This document shows, in pieces, positions 33,676-46,660 of a stretch of DNA of 64,000 nucleotides. This DNA is from Balaenoptera acutorostrata (lineage: Eukaryota; Chordata; Mammalia; Artiodactyla; Balaenopteridae). A program made the translations under genes and the position numbers. The stretch's first letter is position 1. Each line of letters opens with the position of its first letter. The notes under the pieces are model-generated. The model did not search any database, was not told the origin of the DNA, and saw only the letters and a program-made list of their open reading frames with translations. Location of the stretch: positions 36,359,389-36,423,388 of the forward strand of contig NC_080077.1 of assembly GCF_949987535.1 (NCBI RefSeq). The letters run 5' to 3'.

Positions 33676-35650
33676 TTATTTAATCATTTATTGTCAAAGA
33701 ACCTACTCTGTGTGATTTCATTTCTTTAAAATTATTGACACCAGTTTTATGGCACAGCATGTAATCTGTTTTAGTGAGTATTTCCTATACGCTTGAAAAG
33801 ATTGTGTATTTTGCATTTATTAGGTATAGAGTTCTATATTTATCTATTAGATCAACTTATTTGATAATATTCAATTTATACTCATACTGATTTTGTTTTT
33901 GTCTGTATGAATGACTAATTATTGAAAGACTATGCTAAAACTTCTATTTTCCCCTTTAGTTCTTTTTTTGCTTCATATTTTATTAAGCCCTATTTTAAGA
34001 TTATAAAATTTTGTGATATGTTTTATCTACAATCTACAAAGATATTATCTTTGTACTATCTTTTATCATTAAAAATGGTCCTCTTTATTTCTGTTATACA
34101 TGTCTCTTGAGACTACTTTGCTTGATTTTTAACATAGTCAATAACTTGCTTATTCTTAGTGTTTTATGACATATTGTTTATCAACATCTTACTTACAACC
34201 TGTGTTTGTCTTGGTTATCCTTCTTTAACTAGTTTGACAGCTTCTATTTTTTTATTGGAATGTTAATCCATTTATGCTTAATGTGTAGCAAAGCCTACCA
34301 CATTGCCATTTGTTTTCTATTTATTCTCTGTTTTTTGTGAATTTTTCTTTCTTTTCTGTCTTATTTTGTCTTTATTGAGTGTTTTCTAGTATTATTACAC
34401 TCTATCTTTTCTATTGCCCTTTAAGCTATACTTCATTATCTCATTTTTAGTGAGTGCTTTAGGAATTACAATATGTATTCTTACCTTATTCACAGTTTGC
34501 CTCAAATTTAAGTTATATTGTTTTCATTTATTGTGAGAACCTTATTACTCTGTTTACCTGCTTTTCTGCCCTTTTGTTCTATCTTTATTATATATTTACC
34601 TCTCTATATGGTATAAAATTCACAATATATTGTTATTATTTTACTTTAGTCATTTGACTTTTTAAAAATAAAGAAAAAAAGAATTTTATATTTACTCATA
34701 TGTTACTATTTCTAACAATCTTCACTGCTTCCTATACATTCTAATTTCCTTCTGGTATTATTTTCTTTTACCTGAGAACTCCCCCTAGCATATCTTGTAG
34801 TATGGGTCTACTGGCAGCAACATCTCTCAGCCTATGTTTATCTAAAAATGCATTTAATTTACTTTCATTTTTGAAGAATATTTTTCACTGAATATATAAT
34901 TGACAGTTCTCTTTTTTTTGTCTCTGTAAATATGAATATTCTATTCTATTTTTGTCAAGCTTCTATTGTTTCTGATGAAAGGGCTGCCATTATTTTATCA
35001 TTGTTTTCTTTTATGTAACATGACTTCTGGCTGCTTTTGAGATCGTATGCCTAATTTATAACAGTTTGACAAATTTGTGCTTAGAAGTGGTTTCCTTGGT
35101 AATAGTTCTGCTTCAGGATCACTGAGCATCTTGGATCTTTGGGTTTTATGTCTTATCAAATTAGAAGGTTTTCAGCTATTAATTCTTCAGTTTTTCTGGC
35201 CTGTTCTCTTTTTCTGGGGCTTCTTAATACTGTTCAATATGTCACTGAAAGCTTTTTTTTTTTTTAATCTTTTCTTTGCTTGAGATTGGATGATTTCAAT
35301 TGACCTCCTTCAATGAAGTCACTCTTTCTTCTGTTTTGTTCAATTCTGCTAGTCTCATCCAGCAAATTTTATATTTTGGATATCATATTTCTCATTCTAG
35401 CATTTCTATTTGGTTGTATTTTTCTCCAAAAACTCTCTAATATCCCCAATTACTTATTTTTTTACCATTTTATGCATCTTTTCCTGTAGATTCTTTAAAA
35501 CATTTGTTATAGTTATTTTAAATTCCTTTATTGACTATTCCAACATTTAGTTTATTTAGAGTATATTTCTCCTGATTTTTTTTTTCTTGACTACAAGTCG
35601 TATTTTCAAATTTTTTTGCATGTCTTATAATATTGTATGTTGGATAGTGT
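33676..35650 (-). mobile_element. Ancient L1, segment 3 (ORF2 start, ORF1, 5' part)
   Basis: Continues the minus-strand ancient L1 after the younger insertion. Endonuclease-region phrases occur near 33700-33860, the ORF2 start region (gttaatccatttatgcttaa, 34261) matches aatccatttacatttaagg at 30491 in the younger L1, and ORF1-like sequence follows (agcatatcttgtagtatggg at 34788; ttctgttttgttcaattctg at 35329). Frames are heavily broken. The right boundary is uncertain and may lie further right. Confidence 0.7.
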
Positions 35651-37444
35651 ATCTAAAGGAACAGTAGGTGTTGCAGTACATTTTAAAAAGATATCATACT
35701 CCTAAACACATATTATATTATGTTATATCATAGAATATCATATTACATTATATATCATACATATTTTCTCAATAAGGAACACTATTTCCTATGTTAGACA
35801 GTAGGTGGAAAGGCTGATTTAACCATGGATTTAGCTACTTTGGGTCAGGGTTGTGAATTTAATCCCTCAAACAAAATCTTAGAATTCAAGCATCACAAGT
35901 CTAACATGCTGTCTCTTTGCTTTTCATTCCAACTCCAACTTTTTCCACAGCTATTGGGATAATTGTTGTTGATCTTATCAGACATTGAATCAGGTAGGGT
36001 TTTGGTTGCAGGTTCAGCTAGACTCATTTTCCCTCTAGCATAAGATGCTTTGAGTGTGATTTCAAGCCGTTTGCTCTAGGATTGCACATTGAGACCAAAC
36101 ACTGTCAGATATCAAATCTGCAAGCTCTTGAGTCTGCTTGACCTCCAAACTGCAAGATGGCTAGATTCCTAGACCTGAAGATAAAGATTTCAATACTACT
36201 GGATGTCAAATATGACACATCATGAAACTGCAAGACTATGAGACCCTCAGACCTTGAAAATGTGTCTGCAGAACCTGAAATTGTTCAGTTTGTGAGAGCA
36301 CAAGCTTTTCAGATCACAAGACTTCAAAACTGTAAGATTGCAAGATCACCAAGATGACAAGTCTGAGAGATTGTTACTTGGAAGAATGACCTCTGGATTT
36401 GGAGCTTCTCAAAATTCAAATCCAATAGGCCAGCCCATAGGATTAGGAAAAGCTTATCAGATTTCTCATTTGAACAAAGAGCATCATTCTCTGGCAGCAT
36501 TGCTTTCCTAACTGCTTCTAATCACAGCAATCTTCTGTTCTTTGCTCACCCATCTCCCTGAAGTTTTGACTAAGTTTTAGTAGTTTTAGATTTCTTGGTG
36601 TCCAGAGCTCCTCATTAGTAGGAATTTTTGGCTTATCCCTTGGTTTCTTGTTGTTTTGGTGGCCATGAAGACCTTTCATATCCTTCTACATCTTAACTGG
36701 AAGCAGAACACCACTAAAGCTATTTGACAAGGTGGGAGATGTTGAGAAGTTATGTCAATAGCTTCCATTTGTACCATTTTCCACTCTTCCCATCCTCCTA
36801 TGTTCCCTTGTCCTTTGGCTTCTATTCATTTCAGCCAATGGGAAGAAATTGGGATATTTATTCCCCTGCTTGCCTCGCTGCTGAGCTGCCAAAGGTTAGA
36901 CAAGTTCCTCAAATGTCAGAGTTCCTATCAGGCAGCCCTTTCAATATTATCCTCTCTGTCCTCATATTCAGGAAGCAGCTCCCTTCTTCATCCCATGGGA
37001 TGGTAATAACATTCTGCTGTTACTAACTCCAGGGTACTATTCTCTCTCTTGTAGTTTCCTATACCCTGCCCAACCCTTTGTAAGTATTCCTCACAGTACT
37101 TGCCATTGTGTTTTGCTGAGACTCTGACACAGCGAGTTTCAAACAGTGTCTTAGAGCAGGAACTGCTAAGATGTATGGTGAGGGGAAAAACAGACTCTTA
37201 AAAGTAGAAACTAGAACATGACAATAGATGTGACTTTTGAAAACCGGGGTTGTAGAAGTGGCAAAAGCACATGTAAGTAATGTCAGTATAGTTCAACAAA
37301 AGTTTCATTTTGGTCATTACTTGTACCCAGCATGGTACAAAATGATGACACAAAACCGTGATACATGTTCCTAGGAAGCTCAAAATCTAAAAGAAGAGAT
37401 GCCATTTAAGCAAATGTCACAGTGTACTATATGCAAAGAAAGTG
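35651..37444. other. Interval with low-complexity and cryptic repeat, no gene seen
   Basis: AT-only-like stretch at 35690-35765. Sequence at 36110-36370 repeatedly uses the phrase aaactgcaaga (36147, 36225 and, with one change, 36327) and related words. Part may be the 5' end of the ancient L1. Open frames at 36724-37026 (100 and 84 codons, overlapping) have no domain signal. Confidence 0.45.
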
Positions 37445-37535
37445 ACACTTGCATTAGAACTGATTACATGTGAGAATTATCCAAGGGTCTTTTGGAGAGC
37501 AGTCCACAGACCAAACTTTGAAGACTCCTGAGTTT
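37445..37535 (+). repeat. MER5-like fragment
   Basis: acatgtgagaattatccaag followed by gagcagtccacagaccaaac and tttgaagactcctg matches the order at one end of MER5-type elements (…ggtccgtggaccacactttgagtagc-like). Diverged. Confidence 0.55.
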
Positions 37536-38914
37536 GATAACATTCCTTTCAGTCTTACTGTTTAATGATTAGAAACTATGACGTAGACCTGAATTTATGC
37601 CCCTTTCCTACCTGACAATTAGACTCAGTTTAAGAGGTATAGCAGATGGGTGAATTCTCAACTATCATAATTTTTCAACCTTGAAAATAAGTACAAACAG
37701 TTCACCAGCACACATTCATCTTTTTTTTTTTTTTTTTGACTGGTGCCTCCCTCCCAGGAGGTGCACCAGTGGGAAAATGAGTGGGATCAGAACTCTTTTC
37801 TACTCACCCAACATAAATTATTACTTTCCATTGGAGAATGGTTATTTGCAAGGTTGCTGTAAATCTTGCAAATGAATGTTTGCAAGGCAGCAGAGAGCAG
37901 GCTCTCTCATTCCCCAAAAAAAGATGGGGGAAGGGGGCCTAGGAAATCATCTCTAACTTCCCAGATTAATAGGCAGAGGGACTTCATAGCTTCAGCTCCC
38001 AAAATAGCAGGAGAGGAAGGCAAAAAAATAGTTAGGCATGCTGATTGCATTGTTACAACTTAAATTGTACTCAGATGCGAACTCTGACGTGCCAAAAACA
38101 GTGAAGGCCCAGCCTGAAAGATCAGAAAAGTGACATCTGGTACTGGATGCCCCAGCAGACATGACTAATGCCATTGGTATTGTGTAGATTCTGCCTTTAC
38201 TAATTTAATATTCAAATATGAGGGTCAGCCCCACGGTGCTCAGCAATAACAGAAGACACAGGCATCTCAGAAATCACCTCTTGCCCCCAGTAGGGCTATT
38301 TGGGGAGACTGGAGGTCTATCTTGTGGGCTGACCAGGATGAGCACTGTTATTTCCACATGTTCGTTAAGATCCTTTGGTTTCATGGCTCTCACACATGGT
38401 TGAGCTATGAGGGAGCCCTGAGAACTCATCCATAACTTGTAATAAATAAATAACCTCCTCATAGTTTGCCCCTTGGATATTTGCTTTATGCCAGAACATT
38501 TTAGTTTTACACATACACATGCATGCAAATTTATTTCTCCACCGAAAATAGAAACCTGATGTCCCCCCATAACTTTTACTGCTGACACTCAAGAATACCA
38601 CATTGGCTTGAGGCTGGGGAGTATTCTGACTACATCAACAGAGGTACCCCGGACCCCATGTGGATCTTTCCAATTGTCAGATTTATCAACTTGGCAAATA
38701 TTTACTGAATACCTGCTAAGTACAAAGCATTGTGCTGCGTTCAGTGGCAGTTACAAAGATGAATTTTAAAATGGCATATAATAACTGTGCAAATTGTCAT
38801 TTAATCATGCCTTCATGATTCCAAAGAAAAATCAGAACTTTTGAGTAGCTCTGGGCCTTCCTGGCAACCTCCGAGTGCCATTAAACAATAATGCAGCATT
38901 TAGTCTTGGAAACA
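37536..38914. other. Non-coding interval with hairpin
   Basis: No gene recognised. Contains the inverted repeat at 37739-37770. Open frames of 60-104 codons on both strands around 37.7-38.6 kb have no identifiable features. Confidence 0.45.
37739..37770. repeat. GC-rich inverted repeat (hairpin)
   Basis: actggtgcctcc (37739-37750) pairs with ggaggtgcaccagt (37757-37770), apart from a two-base bulge, around the six-base loop ctccca. It lies directly after a 15 T run. Confidence 0.8.
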
Positions 38915-39125
38915 TAATAATGATAATAAGAGCTACTGTTTATTGACTGTTTGCTATAAGTAAAGCATTGCACTAGTCCTTTCACATGTAATATGTCAAA
39001 AATCTTACAAGATAGGTAGGAAAATCATCTCTGTTTTACAGTTAAGGAAACAGATTCAGAGAAATGAAATAGCCTATATAAGATCACACAGCTTACTAAG
39101 AATTGAGCGAAAACTCTACTTTTAG
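38915..39125 (-). repeat. MIR remnant
   Basis: Reverse-complement MIR order is clear: gctactgtttattgactgtt, caagataggtaggaaaatca, ctgttttacagttaaggaaa, cagattcagagaaatgaaat, and agatcacacagcttactaag. Confidence 0.85.
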
Positions 39126-39435
39126 ATTACCCAAATCTAAAAAAAAAAAAAAAGACACCAACGAACTTATTTACAAATCAGAAACAGACTCACAGAGAAC
39201 AAACTTATGGTTACCAGCAGGGAAGAGTGGGGTGGGGCGGAGGGATAGGTTGGGAGTTTGGGATTGATATGTACACACTGCTATATTTAAAATGGATAAC
39301 CTACAAGGACCTACTGTACAGCACAGGGAACTCTGCTCAATATTCTAGAATAACCTAAATGGGAAAAGAATTTGAAAAATAATAGATACATGTATATGTA
39401 AAAATAAAATAAAATGTAAAAAAAGAAAAAAAGTC
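39126..39435 (+). mobile_element. L1 3' UTR fragment, + strand
   Basis: Starts after an A-run (39139-39153): cagaaacagactcacagaga near 39180, gttaccagcagggaagagtg, caaggacctactgtacagca near 39304, and an A-rich end at 39395-39432. This is the cetartiodactyl L1 3' UTR sequence; only about 280 bp were inserted. TSD not resolved because of the flanking A-runs. Confidence 0.85.
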
Positions 39436-41399
39436 TACCTGACCTCAAAGCTCATGCATTTTCCTCTATTTTTTGTTTTGTCATAACCTCTAATGCAGTA
39501 ACCTAAGTAGTTAATCTTTCAAGATTCTGAGATACTCACCCTCTCACCCAGATAAGCATATGGAAACTCCCAAGGTTAAGAATCACTAAATTTCTTAGGA
39601 AATTTTGTAGAATTGTATTTTCTGTGTTATTACCAAAAGTAACACTTCGTTTTTCACTTGACAAATATAAAATTCTACATTAAAATTCAACTAATATCCA
39701 CAGTCTTTCTCCTCCCTGCTCCCTACCTTTCCCAAATGCCTAGCATCTATATTCTGTGTGGATTCACTGTACTTGACACACTGTCTCACCAGAGCCCATT
39801 TTTTGTAGGTGATGTATTTAGTCTTTTACCCACAAATCTCTTTTCTTTGGTTTCCTGGAATTCTTCTATAATTTAGAATGTAATATTTTATCTCTGTGAT
39901 TTCCGAGGAAAAATGCAAATACCCCTCAGAGGGTTAGCTTATTAAGTTCATGATACTTAACTTCCTAGCACAGTTTAGATTTTACAAATAGCCAGTCACC
40001 TCAGCAAGAACCTGAGAGATCCAGGCTAAGGAAACTTTAATAGAAAATGAGTCCAGAAAGCTCTGGGTCAAAGAGAATGAAGCCCACTTGCAAAGAGCCA
40101 CTGAGTGATTTAGAAACTCCACTGAGGGCCCTGGATACACAGAAGACACTGAGCACGCTTTTGGGAGTAAAGGGGAGCACACGGGTTCAATGGGAAAAAG
40201 AATGCAGAGGGAGGAGAAAAATCAAGGCAAATTTTAAGAAATTGTATTTTGGCCTGCAGATTTCTATCTTCTCGTCTTTGACTTACAGTATTTATGTTGC
40301 ATTTATAGTACAGTTAGTTCTTGTGAACCTGAGTTAAGCACTTAAAAAAAAATTATTATTGCTTTCCTTTTAATTTTTTCCCTGAGATAAGGAGTATAGA
40401 CTCCTTCAGGGAGGGCACGGCTGGCGCCCTCCTTGACAGGGTCCCTGACTATCCCCAGGTGCGTCTGGTGACAGTGATACATCGGGACAATTCAGGGAAT
40501 TCAAAGCATTCTCCTGCTTGAGGATCCCCACCAGCTCCAGACATGGCTGAGGCTTTGGACAGGCCTGGCGTGCTGGCTGACCACAGGGACGGATCATTCC
40601 ACACTAGGAGAATCTGCTTGGGAGAAGAATGAGTCCTCCACTCAGAGATGAGGCAAAGGGGAGACTGGGCTATTTTTTAAGTGGGTGTTGGAGGGGGAAT
40701 TAGAGGGGGATGGATTGGAAGGGTTAGTGGATTGAGGGTTAGCTTTTAATTTTACGTGGAAGTGTCAGTTAACAATACTTAACAAAAGGAAATTAAAAGC
40801 CTGGAAGCAGGTGAGGTTTTTATTATTTCTGAAGTTACAAAACACATCAATATTGCACAGGCCTGTGTTTAATGTGGTATAACAATGCGACAGCCTTTGT
40901 GGATAGGCTCTGGAGCCCTTTGAATGGCTTCCATGAGCAAATCAGCATTCTCTTTATTACTGTGACCCTTGGATTGTGTGTGCCTATGTTTCTGGCTCTT
41001 AGAGGGCATAGTCCCAAATGTGTCATGAAGTTCACTCAAGCAATGTGTGTTTGGGGATTTGAGGGAAAGAAGAAAGGCCTGGCTGGAAATGTGGCTGTGA
41101 AGTTGAGGATGGGAAGAGTCCAGGATTGACTCAGCAAGTGACAGTTAGAAACAACAAAGTGACTGATGATCATTCTTGTGATGAAATTGCCGCTCAAATC
41201 CCAAATCATAGCCAAAATATTACCATGCAGTTGTATTTAAATATTTAACTACATATAGAATGTGTTGTGAATGATGGTACAGAGAGGAGGGCTTCTTCAC
41301 AAGCTTGGTTAGATTGAGTATCCAAAAAAAAGACGCAATCTCTCAAACCCACTCAACTAACAAGTGAGTGTCAGAACTACTTTAAGCTGTAGAATGTAG
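39436..41399. other. Non-coding interval, no gene seen
   Basis: Mixed composition. 40380-40630 is more GC-rich with a 63-codon minus-strand frame; nothing supports a gene. The 96-codon frame at 40047-40337 also lacks recognisable features. Confidence 0.45.
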
Positions 41400-41680
41400 C
41401 TTGTATTAACATTTATTAACTTTGTATTACTTCTGGGTTTTTTTGTACCAGGAACTCATCTATATGTTTTAATTATAATTACTCATATAAGCCTCATAAT
41501 GACCTGATGGGGTAGATGTTTTTATCCTCATTAAACAGAAGAGAAATGGAAGCAAGAGAGGTAAAATAACTTGTCCAAGTTCACATAGCTAGGAAGTTAG
41601 TAATGTAGAATTCATTCCCTGACAGACTGACACCGGTTCCCACACACTTAACCATCACCTCTACTCACAGCTACCCCATA
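41400..41680 (-). repeat. MIR remnant
   Basis: Reverse-complement MIR order: taaccagg-like part, aattactcatataagcctca, atgacctgatggggtagatg, tatcctcattaaacagaaga, aataacttgtccaagttcac, atagctaggaagttagtaat. Confidence 0.8.
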
Positions 41681-43719
41681 TCCTATTACTTAAAAAGAAA
41701 GCGTTCTTAAACTGAGAGAAAAGTAAATGGACTTCTACATTACTATATCATACATGTACTTGTAGGACGACAAACTTGACAATTATAAACAGCTTCTTTA
41801 ATTGAATAATGATTTTCAAATAAAGTTGTATTTTGTTATCTATACACGTTTGGGAATGCTACCTCGATCAGCACCCCATAGGGGTGTATGGTTTCCCAGA
41901 ACCCATGCATCATGCAAGGTTCCTCCAGGCCCCAGCCCTACGTGATGAGGACGAACATGAGACTCAGTTCTAGGGCCAGGCCCCTGATGATATCCATGGG
42001 CCCTTTCCTCTCACACATTCTATTATTTTATGCTTTCTGATGCTCAACAAGTGTTTGCTAGGATTTCCCATGTCCTTAATATTCCAGAAGATGAACCCCC
42101 TTAAGCAGTTTTGGATCCTACAAAAGACTGATGAACCAAGAGGGTATGAAGTAGTGAAAGAGGTAGGTAGACTCTGAGGAAAGCATCACCAGCCTGGGTC
42201 AGCATTACATTTCTCCCCATTCTCTGTTGAATTTTGTTTAATAGAAAAGGGGAAAAGGCTGAACATGTGTTTCCTTGGAGAATGGCTCAGATTATACAAT
42301 AGAAAATTATTATATTGTTCCCTCGGTGGGAAAATAACTTTCCTGTATACTCAAACTCTAAAAGAATTTGGCTTTAATCTAATAAAAATCATGTATAATG
42401 AACCTCAGTTTTTTTCTGTACCTGTTATTTTCTTTGTCTCTTAGGGGTGTGTGAAAGACGGATGAATTCCTAACCAATATTCTGAGGACAAACAGAAGGA
42501 GAAATGTTAAAATATATCCATTAGTCCAAACTATTTGTTGAATACCTAAAACGTATTTGCTGAAGATAAATGATAGGAAAAAATTTTAAGCTTATTCATT
42601 TTCCCAACAAGTGTTTGCTAGCATGAGATTTTTAATAAGATCATACATAAAACTATATTCCTTATTATTTAAAAAATATTTTAAAACTTGGTGATGGCAA
42701 TTTCTCTATTTACTAGAACATGTAATCTTTCCAAAGAGACTATAAAATCTTACCAGCCTATTACAAGGCCCTTTAAATTGACCTTCTTTTTCACCATCTG
42801 CCCAATGTAAAAGAGCTTTTGCAGCTACCTGTCTTTGTGTGAGCACTTCTTTATTAAATAAACATGCTATGTTCCTCATTAGTAAAGGAGATGGAATATC
42901 ATGGGTTAAATGTTTTCTATCAGGTCATTAAAAATGAGAGCTTAAAGCAAATTCAATTTTGGCAGAAGGCAGAATCAGCATTAAAAAAAAAAAAGGTAAG
43001 TGACCTGCAGCAAATATTCAGTCTACCAAATTAATTTAAATTAATTTTTAAAGAGAAAGAAATATAAGGATGTCAAGGAAAGTTTACAATGTGACAAGGC
43101 AAGCAGCAGTCAAAACAGTTATCATTAAGTGTAAGGAAAAAGACAAAAGAAACAGAAGAGTTGGTGGAGGGATTTCCTTCCGGTCAGATGCTTGGCAGTC
43201 CACAATGTCCTACAGGGACAACGGAAAAGATTGATGACATTGGAGAGACTGAAGAGGTTGACAGGAAACACTGTTGAAGAGTAGTGACTACAGGGGAAAA
43301 CTTTAAGTTACCTATCTTAAGAACTGTATGAAAAAAATAGCATAGCATTCATACTTAACTTGCAGTAGAGGAGAAATAGCTCCACTTTAACCGATGTTTT
43401 TCTCATGATTCACTATGTGCAAAGTGCTCTGAGAATTTGAAGTGTAGTCCTCATCGTCAAAGAAAACATTAATAAAATAATATCTTTACTTATGCATAAA
43501 AGCTTCAACTCTGAGCTAACTTGTCTTACCATAGTTTAAGAAATCTTGTCACATTCAGGAAACCACACATAGGTCAAGTGGATTCCATTATGACGTTTAG
43601 GGTTTGGTTAACAAATCCCATCCAAGTCTTCCTAAAACTCCTACAGATGATACCTGCACCAGAGTGTCCTCCGTGAATCCAAGTTCCAACATGAGTTTAA
43701 AGCAAACATTCACAGAAAG
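41681..43719. other. Non-repeat interval, no gene seen
   Basis: No exon recognised. 42760-42970 has mixed, non-repetitive composition and could be conserved non-coding sequence; this is only an impression from composition. Confidence 0.4.
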
Positions 43720-43950
43720 TGGTGTGGTGTACAGGAGAGAGTACTGACCTTAGAAGCTGAAGGCATAAGTAGTTCAGTTTCCAAAACTTATTGCTTGTGT
43801 AACTTTGGGCAAGCTCATCTCTGAGGCTCAGATTTCTTATCCTTAAAAATGAGAAAAATGATGTCTTCAGGTTTCAAGATGGTCAAGCACATGGTCCATT
43901 ATACAGTTCTGGTTATAAGAAGATCAGTGAATGGCAGCTGCTACTGCCCT
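43720..43950 (+). repeat. MIR remnant
   Basis: Plus-strand MIR order: ggtgtggtgtacaggagaga, agtactgaccttagaagctg, cttgtgtaactttgggcaag, ctcatctctgaggctcagat, ttcttatccttaaaaatgag. Confidence 0.8.
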
Positions 43951-44034
43951 TCTAGGAGAGTTAACCCTGGTACAAAAATAAAACTGGCATCTATGACATC
44001 ACTGAAATTACCTAACTAGATCATACTCTTAAGC

Positions 44035-44215
44035 AGGACTGGATATGTAATTTACAGTGCCCTGTGCAAGATGAAAATGTGAGGCCTCCTATTCAAAAAC
44101 TGTTAAGACTTACAACACTGCTTTAACAGAGCATTAAACCAAGCATGGAACTCTTCTAAGCTTGCTGCCCTATGTGACTGCACAGGTCACATACCCATAA
44201 CACTGATCTTACTCT
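44035..44215 (+). repeat. Old interspersed repeat, possibly hAT-type
   Basis: agtgccctgtgcaagatgaa, aacagagcattaaaccaagc and gccctatgtgactgcacagg occur in the order of a known dispersed mammalian repeat that I believe is a non-autonomous hAT element. The family name is not certain. Confidence 0.45.
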
Positions 44216-45154
44216 TAAGTGACCCTTGGAAATTTCAGACCTTGCTTCAAAAACAGCGATAGATAAGTAACCAATACCTATTGGTAACCAATATCTCTTG
44301 CTTCAGTAGATCTAATAATATTCCAATATCCATACTAACAATCTGGATATATATTGCAAAAGAAAATTGTCAGCCAGTTTCTCTTTCCTAGTTCTGTTTA
44401 GTGCCTTGGGTCAAACTTCCCAAAGAAATGCATTTAGGACTCAAGTGTTGATGAGAAAAAGCTTCCATCAACCCTTCTTCATTTTGTAGTACAATCGACC
44501 CTTGGAAGCAGAAAATGAATTAGAGAAAACAAAATAAACATTAGAAAACCTGAGGCATTCTGGACAATGATCAGAGGGGAAAATGTGTCAACAAATGTAA
44601 TTCTGTTTAGGACTGCAAAATGAGAATGCAACTTTCATTAATACTCTGGGCGGAATCCAGGCCTTTGTCTGATTGATATGGAGAATCCCAACTGTGAGGT
44701 TGGGAAAGAGATGGAGATTTATGCACACTAGTATTTTCTACAGTTATGTTCATGACTGCAGAGGCTCAGGAAGATTTAATAAATCAGATAAGTAAATAAG
44801 CAAAAGAAGCATCCTATGATCACTACTTCATGCAGAGTTTCCACATGCACAGCAAGGACAGAAGATGGCTCTCTTGTTACCCACTATCTGAAGAAAAATG
44901 TCTAACTTTGACAATGATGTAATATGGCTTTCACCCCCTGAACTTCAGAGAAATCTATTTAATCTTTTTCAATGTCCCCTTATGAGCAAAGATGTATTTT
45001 CCACTTTTAATGTTGGTTGACTAGCTTGTGAATTCTTTATAAGGGATATGTCACTGCTTTGGTTTGGGGTTTTTATGTGGTAAATAATTTCAGCTGTGAG
45101 AGAGCCTGAAAAATAACTGTACCACTTGGGGAATCATTTTTTTCTTTTTTCTTT

Positions 45155-45207
45155 GAAAGATAGAGAGAAAGAAAGAGAAAGAGAGAGAAAGAGAAGAAAG
45201 AAAGATA
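45155..45207 (+). repeat. (GAAA)n/(GA)n purine microsatellite
   Basis: Imperfect tract of gaaa and ga units, all purine except one T near the start and one at the end. Confidence 0.9.
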
Positions 45208-45824
45208 TGATACTCCTGAGCCCAGCAAACGTCAACTGACAAAAACAAAATGCTTAAGGCTTTTAAAAAAGGGTAACTGAAATTCTGTTATAATTTAAAG
45301 AATCATAATGTCATATGGTTTTGAACTGAGAGGCTTCAAAGAAATCATAGGCCAAAACTTTACTTTGTAGGTAAAGAAATAAAGCCCAGGGAAATTAATT
45401 TACTTACTAAACACTGCTAGTTTATACACTCATTCCAGCTTTCTAGTTACATTCCTGTACTTTTCCTACATGACCTCCCTATAGAGTTCATTTCAGGGAA
45501 AGCTTTAAACAGAACCTCTTCTCCCAGACAATTATGTCCGACCAGGTTTATAAACATTATCCCTGATAATTCACTCATTTGTTTATTTATTAAATAAATT
45601 AACTAAGTCTTTCAAAGACTATATCCCAAGCCCCATGTTACAGTTGGGCCTGAAGCAGAGACCCTGCTCCTGATTGCAAGAGATGAAAAACGAGGGAAAA
45701 AATAGAGATATCAAAATGAAGTACAATTAGTAGCTAGGGAAGCCCGTGAGTTTGGCGTGAAATACAGTGCGTATGGACAATGCACGGTAACTACATAGTT
45801 AAAGACAGAGAGAAGTTATCCTGA

Positions 45825-46070
45825 AATTGAGGCATGGATTCTGGAGCCAGGTCACCTGGTTTCAAATCTCAGCTCTGCAGCTTGCTAACTCTGAACTCTT
45901 AGAGAAGCTACTTAACATTTTGATGTACCAGTTTCCTCCTTGGTAAAATGTAGATTAATAGTAGTACATAGCTCATATGGCAGCTGTTAAAAGAATTAAA
46001 AGAGTTGATCCATTTGATGGCCTTTAGAACAGTTGCTGGCAAATGGTCAGCACTGGATGAATGTTAGCCT
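45825..46070 (+). repeat. MIR, nearly full length
   Basis: Plus-strand MIR order is almost complete: tggattctggagccaggtca, cctggtttcaaatctcagct, ctgcagcttgctaactctga, agtttcctccttggtaaaat, agctcatatggcagctgtta, and agcactggatgaatgttag. Confidence 0.88.
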
Positions 46071-46509
46071 TTTTACGAAGTTACAGGACTTAAACTTATC
46101 CCCTGAAATTACTTATACTCGCTCTACAATCGATTGTATTGTATTTTTCTAGCTTCAAAATATATGAATAATAGTATTTAAATCATATCATCCTAAACTA
46201 AGGAATAGATAGCAGGATTTTTAAAAACATAGAAATCCTGGCTTTTCTTTATGATTTCTAATAGTATATTTATCAGCCCTAGATCATGAGTACTGTATGT
46301 GGTATTATTTTCTCAAAAAGAAAATGCAAACACAACATCAGAATGTCTTATCAGTTGTCCAGGGCAACTCTTTTTATAAAATAATATTAAAATAAACAGG
46401 GCTTATTTTATGGTACAGAACTCAAAGACTGGAGACATCAAAAGCCACTGTGCGCTGCTCCCCTGCGTGTCTGTACCCAGGTCGCATAAACAGGAAGCAG
46501 CTCTTGCGG

Positions 46510-46660
46510 AATGGAAGGAACGTGGGAACTAGAGTCAAACGCCTGGAGCCTCAGGCCTGGCTCTACCAATTGCTTGCTTGCTGGAGCATAGGAAGCTGCT
46601 TAAACTGTCTGGGCCTTAGTTTCATCATCCTGAAATTGGGGATGAGAATGTGAGAGCATA
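46510..46660 (+). repeat. MIR remnant
   Basis: aactagagtcaaacgcctgg, gcctggctctaccaattgct, ctgggccttagtttcatcat and ctgaaattggggatgagaat follow MIR order. The 67-codon frame across it is chance. Confidence 0.8.

Larger units (their letters stand above)
43951..45824. other. Non-coding interval, no gene seen
   Basis: Apart from the repeat at 44035-44215 and the purine microsatellite at 45155-45207, nothing could be assigned. No exon. Confidence 0.45.

Noticed and set aside
44267..44293. Direct and inverted repeats of accaata
   Set aside because: Arms of 7-10 bp in AT-rich sequence are plausible by chance.
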